Below, piece by piece: positions 1-11,068 of a stretch of 64,000 nucleotides of DNA. Position 1 is the first letter of the stretch; the number at the start of each line of letters is the position of its first letter. A program made the position numbers and the translations under genes. The stretch comes from Doryteuthis pealeii. Lineage: Eukaryota; Mollusca; Cephalopoda; Myopsida; Loliginidae. The notes under the pieces were generated by a model. It saw nothing but the letters and a program-made list of their open reading frames with translations. It made no database searches and was not told where the DNA came from. The stretch lies in the NCBI GenBank assembly GCA_023376005.1, contig CM042138.1, positions 94,537,156 to 94,601,155 on the forward strand, given 5' to 3'.

Positions 1-194
1 TATATATGTGTATACATGCAGTATTAAAATTAAAATGTTGAATAATTTATGATAAACTTTTTTTTAAATTATTCTCTAAATAATGGGCTACAGCATAGAG
101 ATACATACAATTTGAGTGCAGAACCAGAACATACAAATTTACATAAGAATGCCAAGAGTTTTATCAAAATTACTCCAAAAATAAAGAAATGGTG

Positions 195-236
195 AAGAAG
201 TTACTGAATTTCTTGTTTTGAATTGGTGTGTGATTT

Positions 237-273
<37 letters not shown>

Positions 274-460
274 CCTGTCCGCTTTTGTACACCAACTTCG
301 AGACTTTAAATTCTCATAACTTTTAAACCACTAAGGGATATTTACATCATTCAAACAGTTTTGAACTCCATTTACACTGCTCTATATAACTAAAGTGATT
401 AAATAACAATAACCTCAAATAAAATTTTAAAATTCAACTGGGAATGCTAATGAAACTCCA
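195..460 (+). repeat. Unclassified dispersed repeat with internal poly(T), copy 1
   Basis: The segment contains a run of T (241-268) flanked by unique-looking sequence that recurs in reverse complement at 38545-38790, e.g. TTCTCATAACTTTTAAACCA against TTCTCATAACCTTTGAACCA. The homopolymer lies inside the element at the same place in both copies. Superfamily not recognised. Confidence 0.6.
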
Positions 461-844
461 AATCTTCTTGCTGCATGTTGAGAGAAAGTAAACTATGTTA
501 ATGCCATTTTCATTGTTTCTATAGCAACTGCAATCATTCAGAAAATTCATCCAGCAGGCAAGGGTTGATAACCCAACACTAGTAAAAGAACTGTTTTTCT
601 GATGCCTTTTAAGTTAATAGACATCATTGGGTGGTTAACATTTATGGTTTACTCATGGCTATTGCTTATACTACAGGCCATCAGGGACCTTTTCTTTCTT
701 TTTGATCATGATAAAAAAAAGGTCATAACTTTTTCTAGTTAGGAATTTTCGGCTAAATATCTAATTTAATACAGTTAAACAAAAAAATTAACCTAACAGA
801 CTCAATATATGAGCCCAGTTTATTCTTATAATTATCGTTTAAGT

Positions 845-1195
845 CAAGGCTCCCCAACCTTAGGAGATTTTGGGTCCACATCAGAAAATTGTTGATTTGA
901 TTGTTACAAATGCAGCATACTCTTGGCAGGCTTCATTTTTGAGAGCAACTGTTGACAGTTGTATGTAGTGTCAAACATGCTTACTACTTGCTGGTTGTGA
1001 TAAGATTGAGGGGAATCCTCCAGATGGAAGGATGTGGCAGGCAAGAAACTTGGACTAATATTCTCAACACTGAAGATCAATGAGTTCCATCTGCATTTGT
1101 AATGGTACTACTTTAGTCAATATCAAAAGGTGAAGAGACAATTTTGAAAGTTGGGTATAGGGCCTCAGGAGCCATGGGTTGGTCTAAATCAAACC
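845..1195 (-). mobile_element. hAT transposon relic, 3' end (copy 1)
   Basis: It opens with CAAGGCTCCCCAACCTT, close to hAT-type CAGGGGTCCCCAACC ends. The rest is the reverse complement of copies at 4500-4926 and 11973-12365, sharing ACTTTCAAAATTGTCTCTTC and a region like the C-terminal hAT dimerisation segment. Reading frames are broken. Confidence 0.6.
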
Positions 1196-1336
1196 CTTCA
1201 TTAATAATTTTAAATGTTTTGGAAATTTGAAAAACTAATTTAATAAAAACCTCCTTTTATAGTACAATTAGTAACCAGACATTTAGTGTCCATTTTTGAG
1301 TTATGATGATACAGATAAAACAAACATTTGACCACC

Positions 1337-1700
1337 CTGTTGGCAGGGTTTAGAATACACTTGATTGTATCCCCTTCCCCCAAAAAGGAGTGTCCTAGGT
1401 ATGATACTAAACTGCATCAGATCATGAGGCTCCAGTTTGGGAGATCTGAGAAGTGTGATGTACTACTTCATTGCCATTACTTCCAGGTTCACTCTGAGTT
1501 AAATAGATATGTTTAAAAATTATTTGTATTTGATAGGATCATGTGCAAAAAAAAAAAAAAATTTAAGAAACAACTATACAAAAAATGTAAATATGAATGC
1601 AATTCCCTATATCCTAGGCATAAAAACAACTTTAGGCTGATTGGTTTTGCCATTAGAATCAATCACTCAAACATCTTGTGAATTGTAGTAAAATAGTAAC
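1337..1700 (+). repeat. SINE-like family A copy
   Basis: The head reads CAGGGTTTAGAATACACTTG, followed by the common body (GAGGCTCCAGTT, CATTGCCATTACTYCCAGGT) and a tail with AAATAGATATGTTTAAAAATT and ATCATGTGCAAAA. At least eight copies of this family occur in the window. Shortened relative to the copy at 54635. Confidence 0.7.
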
Positions 1701-1904
1701 TATTATTACCATTTGTAAGATGTAAATGTTTCAATTGACAACAAAACTAAACTTTTCTTCTTTTTTTCTATACATATGTCTGTTATTCTTCCTGTGTCTG
1801 TAAATAAGTCTTTATTGCTTACCTGGCATAGATGGATATATGAGCTAATAAAATATAAACTTATTAAAGAAAATTTTCTTAAATTGATCAAGCTGTTAAG
1901 AATT

Positions 1905-2310
1905 AGTAAGTTTTTGCTGGTCAGCCTACACTGGTGTCTCCATGTAGAATATCACTTATGAGTTAATCCTTACTTCTCTAGCAGTGCTCAACTTATCTTT
2001 AGTTTGTGAGATGGGGGATGAGTGGCCGTACAGCTGCTGTTTTCTAGGGTGCTGCTTCCAGGATTGTTCAAAACAGCTCGCAGCATCTTTGTTTAGTTCT
2101 CATCTAGATTTCTCTCCAGGTGTTTTGTTAAACACCAAGCCGTGCAACCATACAATAGTACTGACACAGTTACAGCTTGGAAGCTTATCTGATCATTAAC
2201 CTGTCAATAGCAGTCCATACTTTACCTATGCATATGTTGGCATCATTTCAGTAGAGGATACTATCGAGGGATATGAACTGGTCTATTCATTTCAGAAGCT
2301 TGCTATTTAA
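1905..2310 (-). mobile_element. RTE-type LINE 3' ORF fragment
   Basis: Reads on the minus strand as the C-terminal part of the RTE reverse-transcriptase ORF, parallel to the better copy at 52832-53605. Plus-strand landmarks are TTTTTGCTGGTCAGCCTACA and GGGTGCTGCTTCCAGGATT. Frames are broken and the 5' side is truncated. Confidence 0.75.
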
Positions 2311-2444
2311 TCATAAGATGGCATAAGCTCTTCATTGGGATGAAGAAGATATTTCTGACGCAATATTTCTCTTTTAAGGTCAAATCTTTGTAAAAGAAAT
2401 ACTGCTTTTTATAATTTTAAGGGAATAGAAATTGTCTAATTTCC

Positions 2445-2975
2445 TGCCCTACTCAGCAGGACTTAAAATACACTGACTATCCCCTGTCACAGGTAAGACC
2501 CCCTCCCAATTAAAGGGTGTCTTGGGTATAACACTAAACTGTATCAGATGGTGAGGTTCCAGTTTTGGAGAGTGTGGAATACCCCTTCATTGCCATTACT
2601 CCCAGGTCCTCTCTGATCCAGAGTGGTAGTACCTGTTAGGTCCCATCTACGAGTCAAATAGATCTGTTTAAAAATTATTCAATTGGAATACTTGATGCTA
2701 TATATCAGTAAATTATTTGTATTAAGAATACTTACTTGAAGCTATAATTGTTTACTATGGATTATTATTAATTAATTGAAACTATCTAACCATGTGCAAA
2801 CAACTATTATTAAGTAGAAATAATTACATAAAACCATATTATTAATATTCAATAAGAATATGATATCATAACTGTGTGAGAAACAACTACTATTGAATGC
2901 TATTCTCTAACCTATTGGCATTAAGTAACTTTAGATGGGTTGACATGCCATTAAAATTAATCTACCATTTGTTTA
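2445..2975 (+). repeat. SINE-like family A copy, near full length
   Basis: Head, body and long AT-rich tail are present, ending near GGGTTGACATGCCATTAAAA. The tail contains degenerate tandem units of AGGAATACTTGATATCATAT and AACTGTGTGCAAA type. The same head-to-tail order occurs at 7305 and 54635. Confidence 0.7.
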
Positions 2976-4499
2976 ATTTCAAAGGTCTACCAGACTTTTT
3001 CCTATCTGAAATACTCCCAAGATCAACGTGCTTTTTCTAAGTGACTTGGACCTTAATATTCCAACCTTCATGACTATATAATGTTGACTCATTCTTTAAG
3101 ATATTTCAATGATCTTCATCCTCTTCTTCAAACTCACTCTTCCTAAAAATACATTAAAATGTCAAGTTTGAATGGTCTACAGTTTATGAATTGTTTGGTC
3201 CATTTAATGAGAAATTTGCATATCTTAATCTTATGAAGATGTTTACAATGGAAGTGGGAGCCAAGTAGTTCATAACTTTTGCTTGTCCTATTTTCAGCAT
3301 CATGTATTCAGATCTGTATCTCTCTTTGTGTCAAATGTGAATGTGACACATTGCACTTGAGTCTTGAATGACCAGACATGTTACTCTTGAAAGTACAGTG
3401 ACAAACACTTCAAAAGATTCTGGGTAAAAATCAAACAAACCTTTTATCATTATTATTATTAACTTGATGGCTCATTATTTTTGCTCACTATTGTACATAA
3501 GTATATCACATAAGACCACAGCTTAATTATGAAAATAAATCTTTTTTCCAACATAATCACTTTTCTTTTTATTATACTTCTCCATTAATGTACAGGGTCT
3601 TGTCAAAAAGTGGGGTTACTCTCAAGATGTATGTATAAAAAAAGGGGTTATGCCTACCTTTCAGTATTTATCTGGTTTGTTGGTTCAAGATATGTGTAAA
3701 GAATAAAAATAATGCTATGCTTCAGTATGTTGATATATTCAATACAAGTCCACATATATCTGGGGAAAGAAGGGCCATTAAAAACCATACCCAAGAAATA
3801 TCTGAGTGAGAAGCATTATTATATCATACATATTCCTCATTGACCAGGTAATGAAGATAGAAACTAGTTTGTTTTATGGCATATCAACTCTTTGTGTGTT
3901 ATTTAATGCTGAATCAAGTCATTTCGATATCAAGTTGCTTACAATACCTGCTGTTGTTTAAATGGTAATAGAAACTGAATGAGAAAAATACATTCAATGG
4001 ATGACTAGGCAGATCTTTGTTAGGAGTGATTAATAAACTTTCATAGTCAATTCAACTGACCAAATGAAAATAATGTTGGAGATTGAGAAAACTATTGGTG
4101 ATTGGGTGTGGAGTTTCTTCATTGTGTAAATGATTTAGATCCATCCCTCAGGATTAATGTCAAGGGAACCCTAAACCAATGACAGTGTGAAGTGGTAGCA
4201 TTTTGGTTGGTCAGGAGAATAGACTAATCCTATTTTGCTAATGTGTGTGGGGTAACTGATTGGTATTATCAATACTATGATATAACCAAAGGATTTTGGG
4301 CCCTTAATCTGTAAGATGAAGCCAGACCAGACCTCCTCTCACTACACTTCCTTATGAAGAACTTAACAACAATAAACTTGAAGTGAAGCAAGTCATCACA
4401 ATATTCTGACCAGCCATATATTATAGATTCTAATGACAACATGTAATGATTAATATTGGCTTTGTAACCCTGGTAGAAATAAAGACCAGTGTTATTGGC

Positions 4500-4926
4500 T
4501 ATTGTACAGCCCTCAAAACTCATCTTTGTAGCCCTACGCCCAACTTTCAAAATTGTCTCTTCACCTTTTTTTATGCCCTTCTATAAAGAAGTTTCCCCCA
4601 ACCTTATCACCACACTTAGCAAGTAATAAGCATGTTTGGCACTACTGTGAACAGCTGCTTTTGAAAATGAAGCCTTCTCTGCTGCATTCACAACTGTCAA
4701 ATTATCACTTATCTTATGTGCTCCTGTCAGCCTCTTCATTCAACTCTTATATTACATCTTTTTGTGATTGCAAACATCAGATGACTCATTGATAAATTAT
4801 GATTGTTACATTGTGAATTTAGCTGGGTATTTTTAGAGGATAGGGTCTGTCTTTTTAAGATCGTGGCTCTGAACCTGCCTGAGTTAAGCTTTGTGGCCCT
4901 CTGGCTGAAAAGGTTGGGGACCCCTG
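4500..4926 (+). pseudogene. hAT transposase C-terminal relic (copy 2)
   Basis: One frame reads KMKPSLLHSQLSNYHLSYVL, resembling the hAT dimerisation region (typically KMK....RSxLxxEHL...LR). The segment ends AAGGTTGGGGACCCCTG at 4926, a hAT-type terminal repeat. Stop codons and frameshifts make it non-functional. It is an inverted partner of 845-1195, but no convincing 8-bp duplication encloses the pair. Confidence 0.6.
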
Positions 4927-5394
4927 TTGTAACTGGTCTTTTTTTCCCTGTAGTACTACTACTGATTATCATACCTTTAACAAACACTGACAGCCTATAA
5001 AAATTTCATCCAAGAGCTTCTCCAGGTCAAAATAAAATCACTTTGGTGGAGAAGTGTGGCACATTGACCCATGAAGATTAACAACCAAACAATCACCCAG
5101 CTGGGTTATATAACTCTAATCTTAGATAATGTAGCAAGATAATTCTTTTGCTTAAATATTTTGTTATCTATTACTTAGAAAATAAAGTTTTATGAGGGAA
5201 CACAAGTTTTTTAATGTCACAGTGTACATTGTTACAAGAATGTAGATATTTGTTCCCCCACACATACAAAAAAAAGAAGGCTTCTGTATCTGTCTACTAT
5301 AGGGGCAACATGCTTTAAAAATAAATTAGCTCAGTAGCTTGTGATTGAGATTGATAGATTTTAATGGCATTTCAACCCGTCTAGGCTTATTTTA

Positions 5395-5725
5395 ATCCTA
5401 CAGGTTAGGAAATTGCATTCATTGTGCATTCATATTCAAATCTTTTGTGTTTCTTAAGAGTTTTTTTTTTTCTTTTTACACAATCCTATCAGATACAAAT
5501 AATTTTTAAACAGATCTATTTGACCTATACATGAGACCCTAACAGGTTCTATAACTCTGTGTCAGTGGACCTGGGAGTAATGACAATGAAGGTGTACTCC
5601 AACTCTCCAGATCTTCAAAACTGGAGCCTCACTATCAGATGCATACCCAGGATACTCCTGGGGGAGCTACCCATCTACAAGGGATATAGTTAGCGTATTC
5701 TACGCCTTGTGACAGATTTTTAAAA
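5395..5725 (-). repeat. SINE-like family A copy (inverted)
   Basis: Reverse-complement copy: AAACAGATCTATTTGACC, then the body, then GTATTCTACGCCTTGTGACAG at the head. Its tail on the left includes CTTAAGAGTTTTTTT. A (CT)n run at 5756-5793 follows. Confidence 0.65.
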
Positions 5726-5752
5726 ATACACACTTATTCACAAACTTCAATA

Positions 5753-5755
<3 letters not shown>

Positions 5756-5793
<38 letters not shown>
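5756..5793. repeat. (CT)n microsatellite
   Basis: About 38 bases of uninterrupted CT dinucleotide. Confidence 0.98.
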
Positions 5794-5796
<3 letters not shown>

Positions 5797-6014
5797 AAAA
5801 TGATACTGAATTTCTATGCAATTAAAGGGTTATTAATTCTCTGAAAAACTGTTTCTCAGATAAATTATTAAGACAAAAACTTCTAATAGTTGGCACTAAC
5901 TAGTATAAGCCATTAAAATAAAGTTGATGGTTTACTTCAGATACAATTATTAAAGTTATCTGTCCTTTGCTTCTATATTGTTGACACTTTGTAACCTGGT
6001 TTAAGGTAGTTATT

Positions 6015-6135
6015 TATTAATCTTAGCTCAGTTGTGGCACAAGGCCAGAAGTATTGAGCACCTAGTGAGAATCAAACTCACTAACAATGATCTGCTAATC
6101 CAGCTTTCTTAACATTACACAATGTGACTGATCCT
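6015..6135 (-). repeat. tRNA-derived SINE fragment (family D)
   Basis: Shares GTGGCACAAGGCCAGAAGTA, AGAATCAAACTCACTAACAA and TAACATTACACAATG with copies near 13390 and 55235. Read on the minus strand the end resembles a tRNA head (TGGTTAGCAAG-like A box and TTTGATTCT B-box-like element). Confidence 0.55.
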
Positions 6136-6741
6136 GTGTTATGTAGAACTATCATCATTTGTCTCAACTGATTACAATGGTTCTGTTATTAAGAAATCCC
6201 CACAGATAAAGAAGACAACTTACAAAAAGATTCTCAAGATTTCAATTGTAAAATTTAATCTTTAACCAGGAAAGAAAGATAGGCTAATATTTTAAAAGTA
6301 ACCAATTCTACTGAATTTGAATGTTAGATAAAATGAATAAATAGATAAACCTACAAAAAGAAATTTAAAAAAACACAATTATTGTGAAGTGTTTAAATGT
6401 ACAACAGCCACTTCTGATGAATATATGCAACAGATTTAGAAATATTTTCTAAATAAACAAATGTTTATATTTTCTAAAACAAATATTTATGAACCAACAA
6501 ATTGGATCTTAACATTTATGTTCTATTTTATTAGTCTGTATTGTTGGTGTACATTTTTACATCCTTTCAAAAAAATAAGATATTTTTATGTATACATAGA
6601 CATTTGAGTCAATAAGCAAAGTGATATATGTCAATATTGAATGAAGATCATTCTATGAATTTCAGTTACAACTAATATGAAAAATATTACAAATCTTTAT
6701 CCATGTTTTCCTTGTAGCATTTATCTGTATAGAATGCAAAG

Positions 6742-7016
6742 ATGCTGATAGGTACACGTCCTGCATCCCTGACGCCCAAAAATCTAAAAGGATGCAGTAA
6801 AATCGTATCCATGTGTCCCAGTGTTTTTCTTTTTTCTTCCCTCACCATTTCAAGTTAACTGTAAATACATGTCAATAGTTTCTTAGAAATGAATTACACA
6901 GGATAGGTTACAAGGTAGGAGTTGGACGGCTTTAGTTGGGGCCCATAAATTTTTCCGGGGACTCGTTCAAAGCAAATATGTGCGTCCCAGGACATACTAA
7001 ATCAAAAGGCTATTAT
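6742..7016 (-). mobile_element. MITE-like repeat (ATGCTGATAG ends), copy 1
   Basis: Begins ATGCTGATAG and ends with a degenerate inverted counterpart CTATTAT. The interior is the reverse complement of the 17508-17834 copy, including AGGATGCAGTAAAATCGTAT and TTTCTTAGAAATGAATTACA. No clear target duplication. Confidence 0.6.
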
Positions 7017-7017
7017 G

Positions 7018-7150
7018 AGAATGTATGTATTTACCCAACTCCTCTGCCACATGCATGATGTGACACAAGGTCAACTTTTGATATGTTAATTACATTGATT
7101 TTATTTTGTGTAGAATTTTTCAAGCATCAGGATTCTAACCAAACTGAAAT
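7018..7150 (-). repeat. tRNA-derived SINE fragment (family B)
   Basis: Contains the family B signature TTTACCCAACTCCTCTGCCA followed by GTGACACAAGGTCAA. The fuller copy is at 21155-21438. The middle is deleted or diverged. Confidence 0.55.
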
Positions 7151-7304
7151 ACATAGATTCTGAAAAAGAATTTATGAAGAGAAAAAAAAAAATTTGTTCA
7201 AATAAAGTTTTCCTATAATCAGAGAACAATATTTTAGCAAATCCTGCAATTTTTAAATTTCGACCTTTTCAATCAAGATAAAAGCAGTTACAGGATCAAG
7301 AAGG

Positions 7305-7830
7305 GTTTAGAATACATTGACTGTATCCTTTGCAAAGAGGTAAGACTCCACACACAAGCGAAAAAACCGGTGGGCTGAGTATGACGCTAACTGCATCTGG
7401 TGGTGAGACTCCAGTTCTGAAGATCTAGGGAGTGTAGAATACCCCTTCAATGGCATTACTCCCAGGTCCACTCTGACTCGGAGTATTAGGTCCCATCTCT
7501 GGGTAAAATATATCTGTTTAAAAAATTATTCATATTCAATTGGAATACTTGATGCCATATAACTAAATTATTACTATTAAGAATAGTTACTTGAAAAAGC
7601 TATAATTATTTACTAAGGATTATTATTAGTTACTTGAAACCATATAACAGTGTGCAAACAAATGACTATTATTAAATATAATTATTTGATATGATATAAC
7701 TGTGTGTAAAAAAGCTCTTAAGCAACAACTATCCAAAAAATATAAATGTACGATGAATGCAGTTCGCTAACCTAGGCATTAAATAACCCCAGACAGGTTG
7801 ATATGCTGTTAAAATCAATTAATGTAAAAA
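7305..7830 (+). repeat. SINE-like family A copy, near full length
   Basis: Starts AGGGTTTAGAATACATTGAC, runs through TCTGGTGGTGAGACTCCAG and CAATGGCATTACTCCCAGG, and ends CAGGTTGATATGCTGTTAAA. The long tail has the same near-tandem AT-rich units as the 2445 copy. Confidence 0.7.
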
Positions 7831-8207
7831 AAAAATTAAAAAAATTTTAAAAGCTGCAATAAATGTTTGAAAGATTAAGTACAAAAAGAAACTATTAGAA
7901 AAAAAAACTCAGAAAATAAAAATATTAAATATAGGAAATAATTGAAAGTAATTTATTAGCTTCTAACCAGATATTTTGGTTGGTAGTTTCTTTCTTTTTA
8001 ACGTCTTACATTTTGGTAGTTGAAATGTTTATGTAAACAAATTGACCTTATTTCCCCTCTTCACTCTCACCTTTTATCTTAAAAATAAATTTATTGTAAC
8101 AATAAATATTAATTATCTAAGCACTCATCTGAAGGGTGGAATTAACAGAGATTCATTGGTACAATCATATCTTTGATGTTTAGTTCAAATAATCTATCAC
8201 TTTATAC

Positions 8208-8605
8208 CAGGGTGTCTTAAAGTAGTCCATATAGACCCCTGGGATCAATAAAATATTTGGCAGGGTGAATATTGCATTTATAAATCCCTTTATAACAGGA
8301 AAGCAAAAATTGATGGATCATGAAGACTGGTTGCCAGATATTATTTTATAGTAGAGAATGCTTGATTGGGTGTGATGGCCATTAGTGATGTGACGTTCAC
8401 ATACAACCCATTCAAAACATATGGGTTATTTAATGGACACTATTAAACTTTTTTTCTTTTTTTTTTTTTCTCATGTAAATTGTATTAAACACTGGTAAAA
8501 TAAATTATCTTTTTGTACTTTGATATTCGATTAATTCCTTTAGGGGTAAAGGAAATTGAATTTGATTACAATAAGTACATCAAGTAAAACGTTTGAGACG
8601 CCCTG
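8208..8605. mobile_element. hAT MITE with 8-bp target duplication
   Basis: The left end is CAGGGTGTCTTAAA and the right end is the complement of CAGGGCGTCTCAAACG. Flanks are CTTTATAC (8200-8207) and CTTTAGAC (8606-8613), a 7/8 match. Length 398 bp, no transposase. CAGGG ends with an 8-bp duplication define the hAT superfamily. Confidence 0.8.
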
Positions 8606-9715
8606 CTTTAGACCCTTTGTATAGATCTGGCCTGCACAGGTATACCCCCCCCCCTTCCGAAGTAATAAAGGGAGATAATTAGATGCAACTGGTTGATTGA
8701 AGTTATGCTTTTTCCCAAAATTGAATTTTTTGCATATCCTTCAATATCAATATCAATTTCAAGAGCTCTTGTAAGGCTGCATGTGGCTCAGGCCTGGATG
8801 CATTATTTATTCAAAATTTTGACATTCGAAAAATAAAACAAAAAAACATATAAATATTATCTGGTGGTATCCAGCTGTATATCAAAACTTGTATCTGGTA
8901 CATTACTACTTTCAACATCAGACCCCTTCACAGCTAAGATCAATCACCTCTCAGCTTTGCATCCCAGTAGCAACAATCCATGGACTTAACCATTTGATGG
9001 CTTTTCCCAAGAACCCCCCATTATAGTTACTATGCCCCTTCTCCCCTTAGCAGCTCCTATTATACCAAGTATAGTGAATGCCCTGCAAACTTCAATAGCA
9101 CATTTTTATTGGCTTACATAAAGCCCACTTGCTTTGACTGCTCTACCAGCTCCTGATTTTTGGTGAGCTTCTTCCAGGTCAGGGTATTTTATCTGTCAGC
9201 CTTTTTCTACTCTCAGGAAAGTCAGTCAAAGCCTCAAGGCAGCTGCTGAAGTCTTCCTCTTCTTGTACACTGTGCACAGAAAAGCATTTCACTCCTGCCT
9301 TATGAAGGTTTGCTGAGTTTGGTATAGTGTCATAAAAAGCTTATGCCAACAATCCTATTTGATTGAAGTCAGCCTACCAAAAATCCAACTAAGTAATGTT
9401 CTGCCATATTCTCTTACCTTGTCCAAGCTTGATTGCGCCTCACCATCCTACTCATTGATGCTTGCATCCACCTCTTTCTGCTGTTGATTCATTCCTTTTG
9501 GATTTACTGATAAAGCAGTTTGAAAAACAGACCAGGCTGCAGAATGAGGATAGAAAAATTCTTACTTGCACTCTATTAAAAAAAAAAGAAAAAAAAGAAA
9601 ACCTTATGACTTGTCATCCTGAAGAAAATGATAATGGAACAATCAGAATTTTGTGATAATAACATCAACATCAATCTGTACCTTGAGATGAAAAAAGACA
9701 GATCCTGAACGCTGC

Positions 9716-10506
9716 AGATCTTTCTTGCAGTCAGACCTGGATACAGTGCAGCAATGGATCACTGACTGGCAACTCAAGCTGGCTGTAGACAAATGTACCA
9801 CCATGCATTTTGGGAGGAAAAACCCATCATACATATACTTCCTCCACAACACTAATATCAAGGAATCTTCTTGTAAACGTGATCTGGATATTAGTGTCAG
9901 CAGTGATTTACGTTGGATGAAACACATCTCTAGAATTGTCAAGAATGCTGAGGGTGTCCTGGCTTCGCCCACAAGACCTTTGTCAGCCGTTCACCAGCTA
10001 TCTATTTAAAGCTGTACAAAGCTATGGTGCGGCCACACTTGGAATTTGTATCACCAGTCTAGAACCCCTATCTCGTTCAGAACATTAACCTCCTAGAAAC
10101 TGTACAGAGACGTGCAACCAAACGAATACCCTCCATCAGGCATCTGCCATATTCTGAACGTCTTGCTGCCCTGGGAATAGATTCGTTGAAATTCCGACGT
10201 CTGGCAACTGAACTTCAGAAACATATTTTCACACTCAGAGTTGCCGAGGCATGGAATAAGTTGCCTGTGTCCATTGTGGGCTGCCGAAACACTGCATCTT
10301 TCAAAGCCTCCATGCTTCTTGTAGTCTGCCAACACTATACCTGATACGCCTGTGCACGCACGCGCACACGTACATGTATATTATTACTGTATGCTGTTCA
10401 TGTTCCTGGCACTAATACATTATTCTCTGTACTAGACATGAGATTTTGATAAGTTGTGGTGCACCTGAGCACTGTACACAATAAATTTAATTATTATATC
10501 ATAAAA
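9716..10506 (+). pseudogene. Jockey/CR1-like LINE ORF2 C-terminal relic
   Basis: Reads DLDTVQQWITDWQLKLAVDK, CTTMHFGRKNP, and after a frameshift near 10005, LVQNINLLETVQRRATKR and SERLAALGIDSLKFRRLATE, then EAWNKLPVSIVG. This is the typical region after the catalytic motif of Jockey/CR1-clade reverse transcriptases. An in-frame stop, a frameshift and an internal shortening make it dead. The 3' end carries AATAAATTTAATTATTAT. Confidence 0.8.
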
Positions 10507-10574
10507 AAATAAGTTCAATTGTCTAAATAATCTGGGGAATCACCATTTAAATGTTCATTCTGTTGGTTATATCC

Positions 10575-10850
10575 TGATGGCATACCTTAGAATATGCTGA
10601 CTGTATCAGCTGTAAGACCTCTCCCCAAACAGAGTACCCTTGGTATGACACTAAACTGCAGCCAGTAGTGAGGCTCCAATTCTGGGGAGTGTGGAGTACA
10701 CTCTTCATTGTCATTACTCCTAGATTCACTCTAACCCATAGTGATAGGACTTGAAACCATATAACTGTATGCAAGTTATTTGTAATTGATAGGAATACTT
10801 GATATCATATAACTGTGTGCAAAAAACTCTTAAGAAACAACTTATGTTAG
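10575..10850 (+). repeat. SINE-like family A copy
   Basis: Starts CTTAGAATATGCTGACTGTA and includes GAGGCTCCAATTCTGGGGA and CATTGTCATTACTCCTAGA, with a short tail of TGATATCATATAACTGTG units. It ends about 150 bp before the first visible SUDS3 exon. Confidence 0.65.
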
Positions 10851-11001
10851 TCAATACATAAATTTATTATCTAATAGAAATTTAAGAAAAATCAACTTTT
10901 GAGAAATTAACTGATTAGATATTTTTGATGATACACTGTTCCATAAATTTTTACTGATATTTCTCTTCAATTTTTTAAATTTCTTTTTTTCTTTTTTATA
11001 G

Positions 11002-11068
11002 ACACAGAAGATGCCAGTGAGACTGATATGGTTAAACGAGAGGAAGAATACACAGAAATCAAAGAACA
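11002..11068 (+). CDS. SUDS3: SUDS3 exon (first in window)
   Basis: The exon follows a T-rich tract and AG at 11000-11001, and ends before GTAAGT at 11069. It starts two bases into a codon (AC, probably completing Asp) and ends with CA, completed to Gln by the next exon. It encodes the acidic DTEDASETD segment and the start of the coiled coil. The split start codon shows that at least one more coding exon lies upstream. Confidence 0.92.

Larger units (their letters stand above)
1..11001 (+). other. Flank upstream of the first visible SUDS3 exon
   Basis: No acidic, Met-starting exon that could supply the SDS3 N-terminus was recognised on the plus strand here, so this is probably intron of SUDS3, though it could be intergenic. 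It holds hAT, SINE, LINE and MITE copies listed separately. I see nothing identifiable in about 2700-3600, 3700-4270, 7840-8200 and 8700-9700 beyond AT-rich sequence. Confidence 0.4.

Noticed and set aside
845..4926. Single intact 4-kb hAT element
   Set aside because: Both ends are copies of the same 3' region, the flanking octamers do not match, and the interior contains unrelated repeats.
9725..10009. Host gene at 9725-10009
   Set aside because: The product is a Jockey/CR1-type LINE segment with a frameshift and stops.
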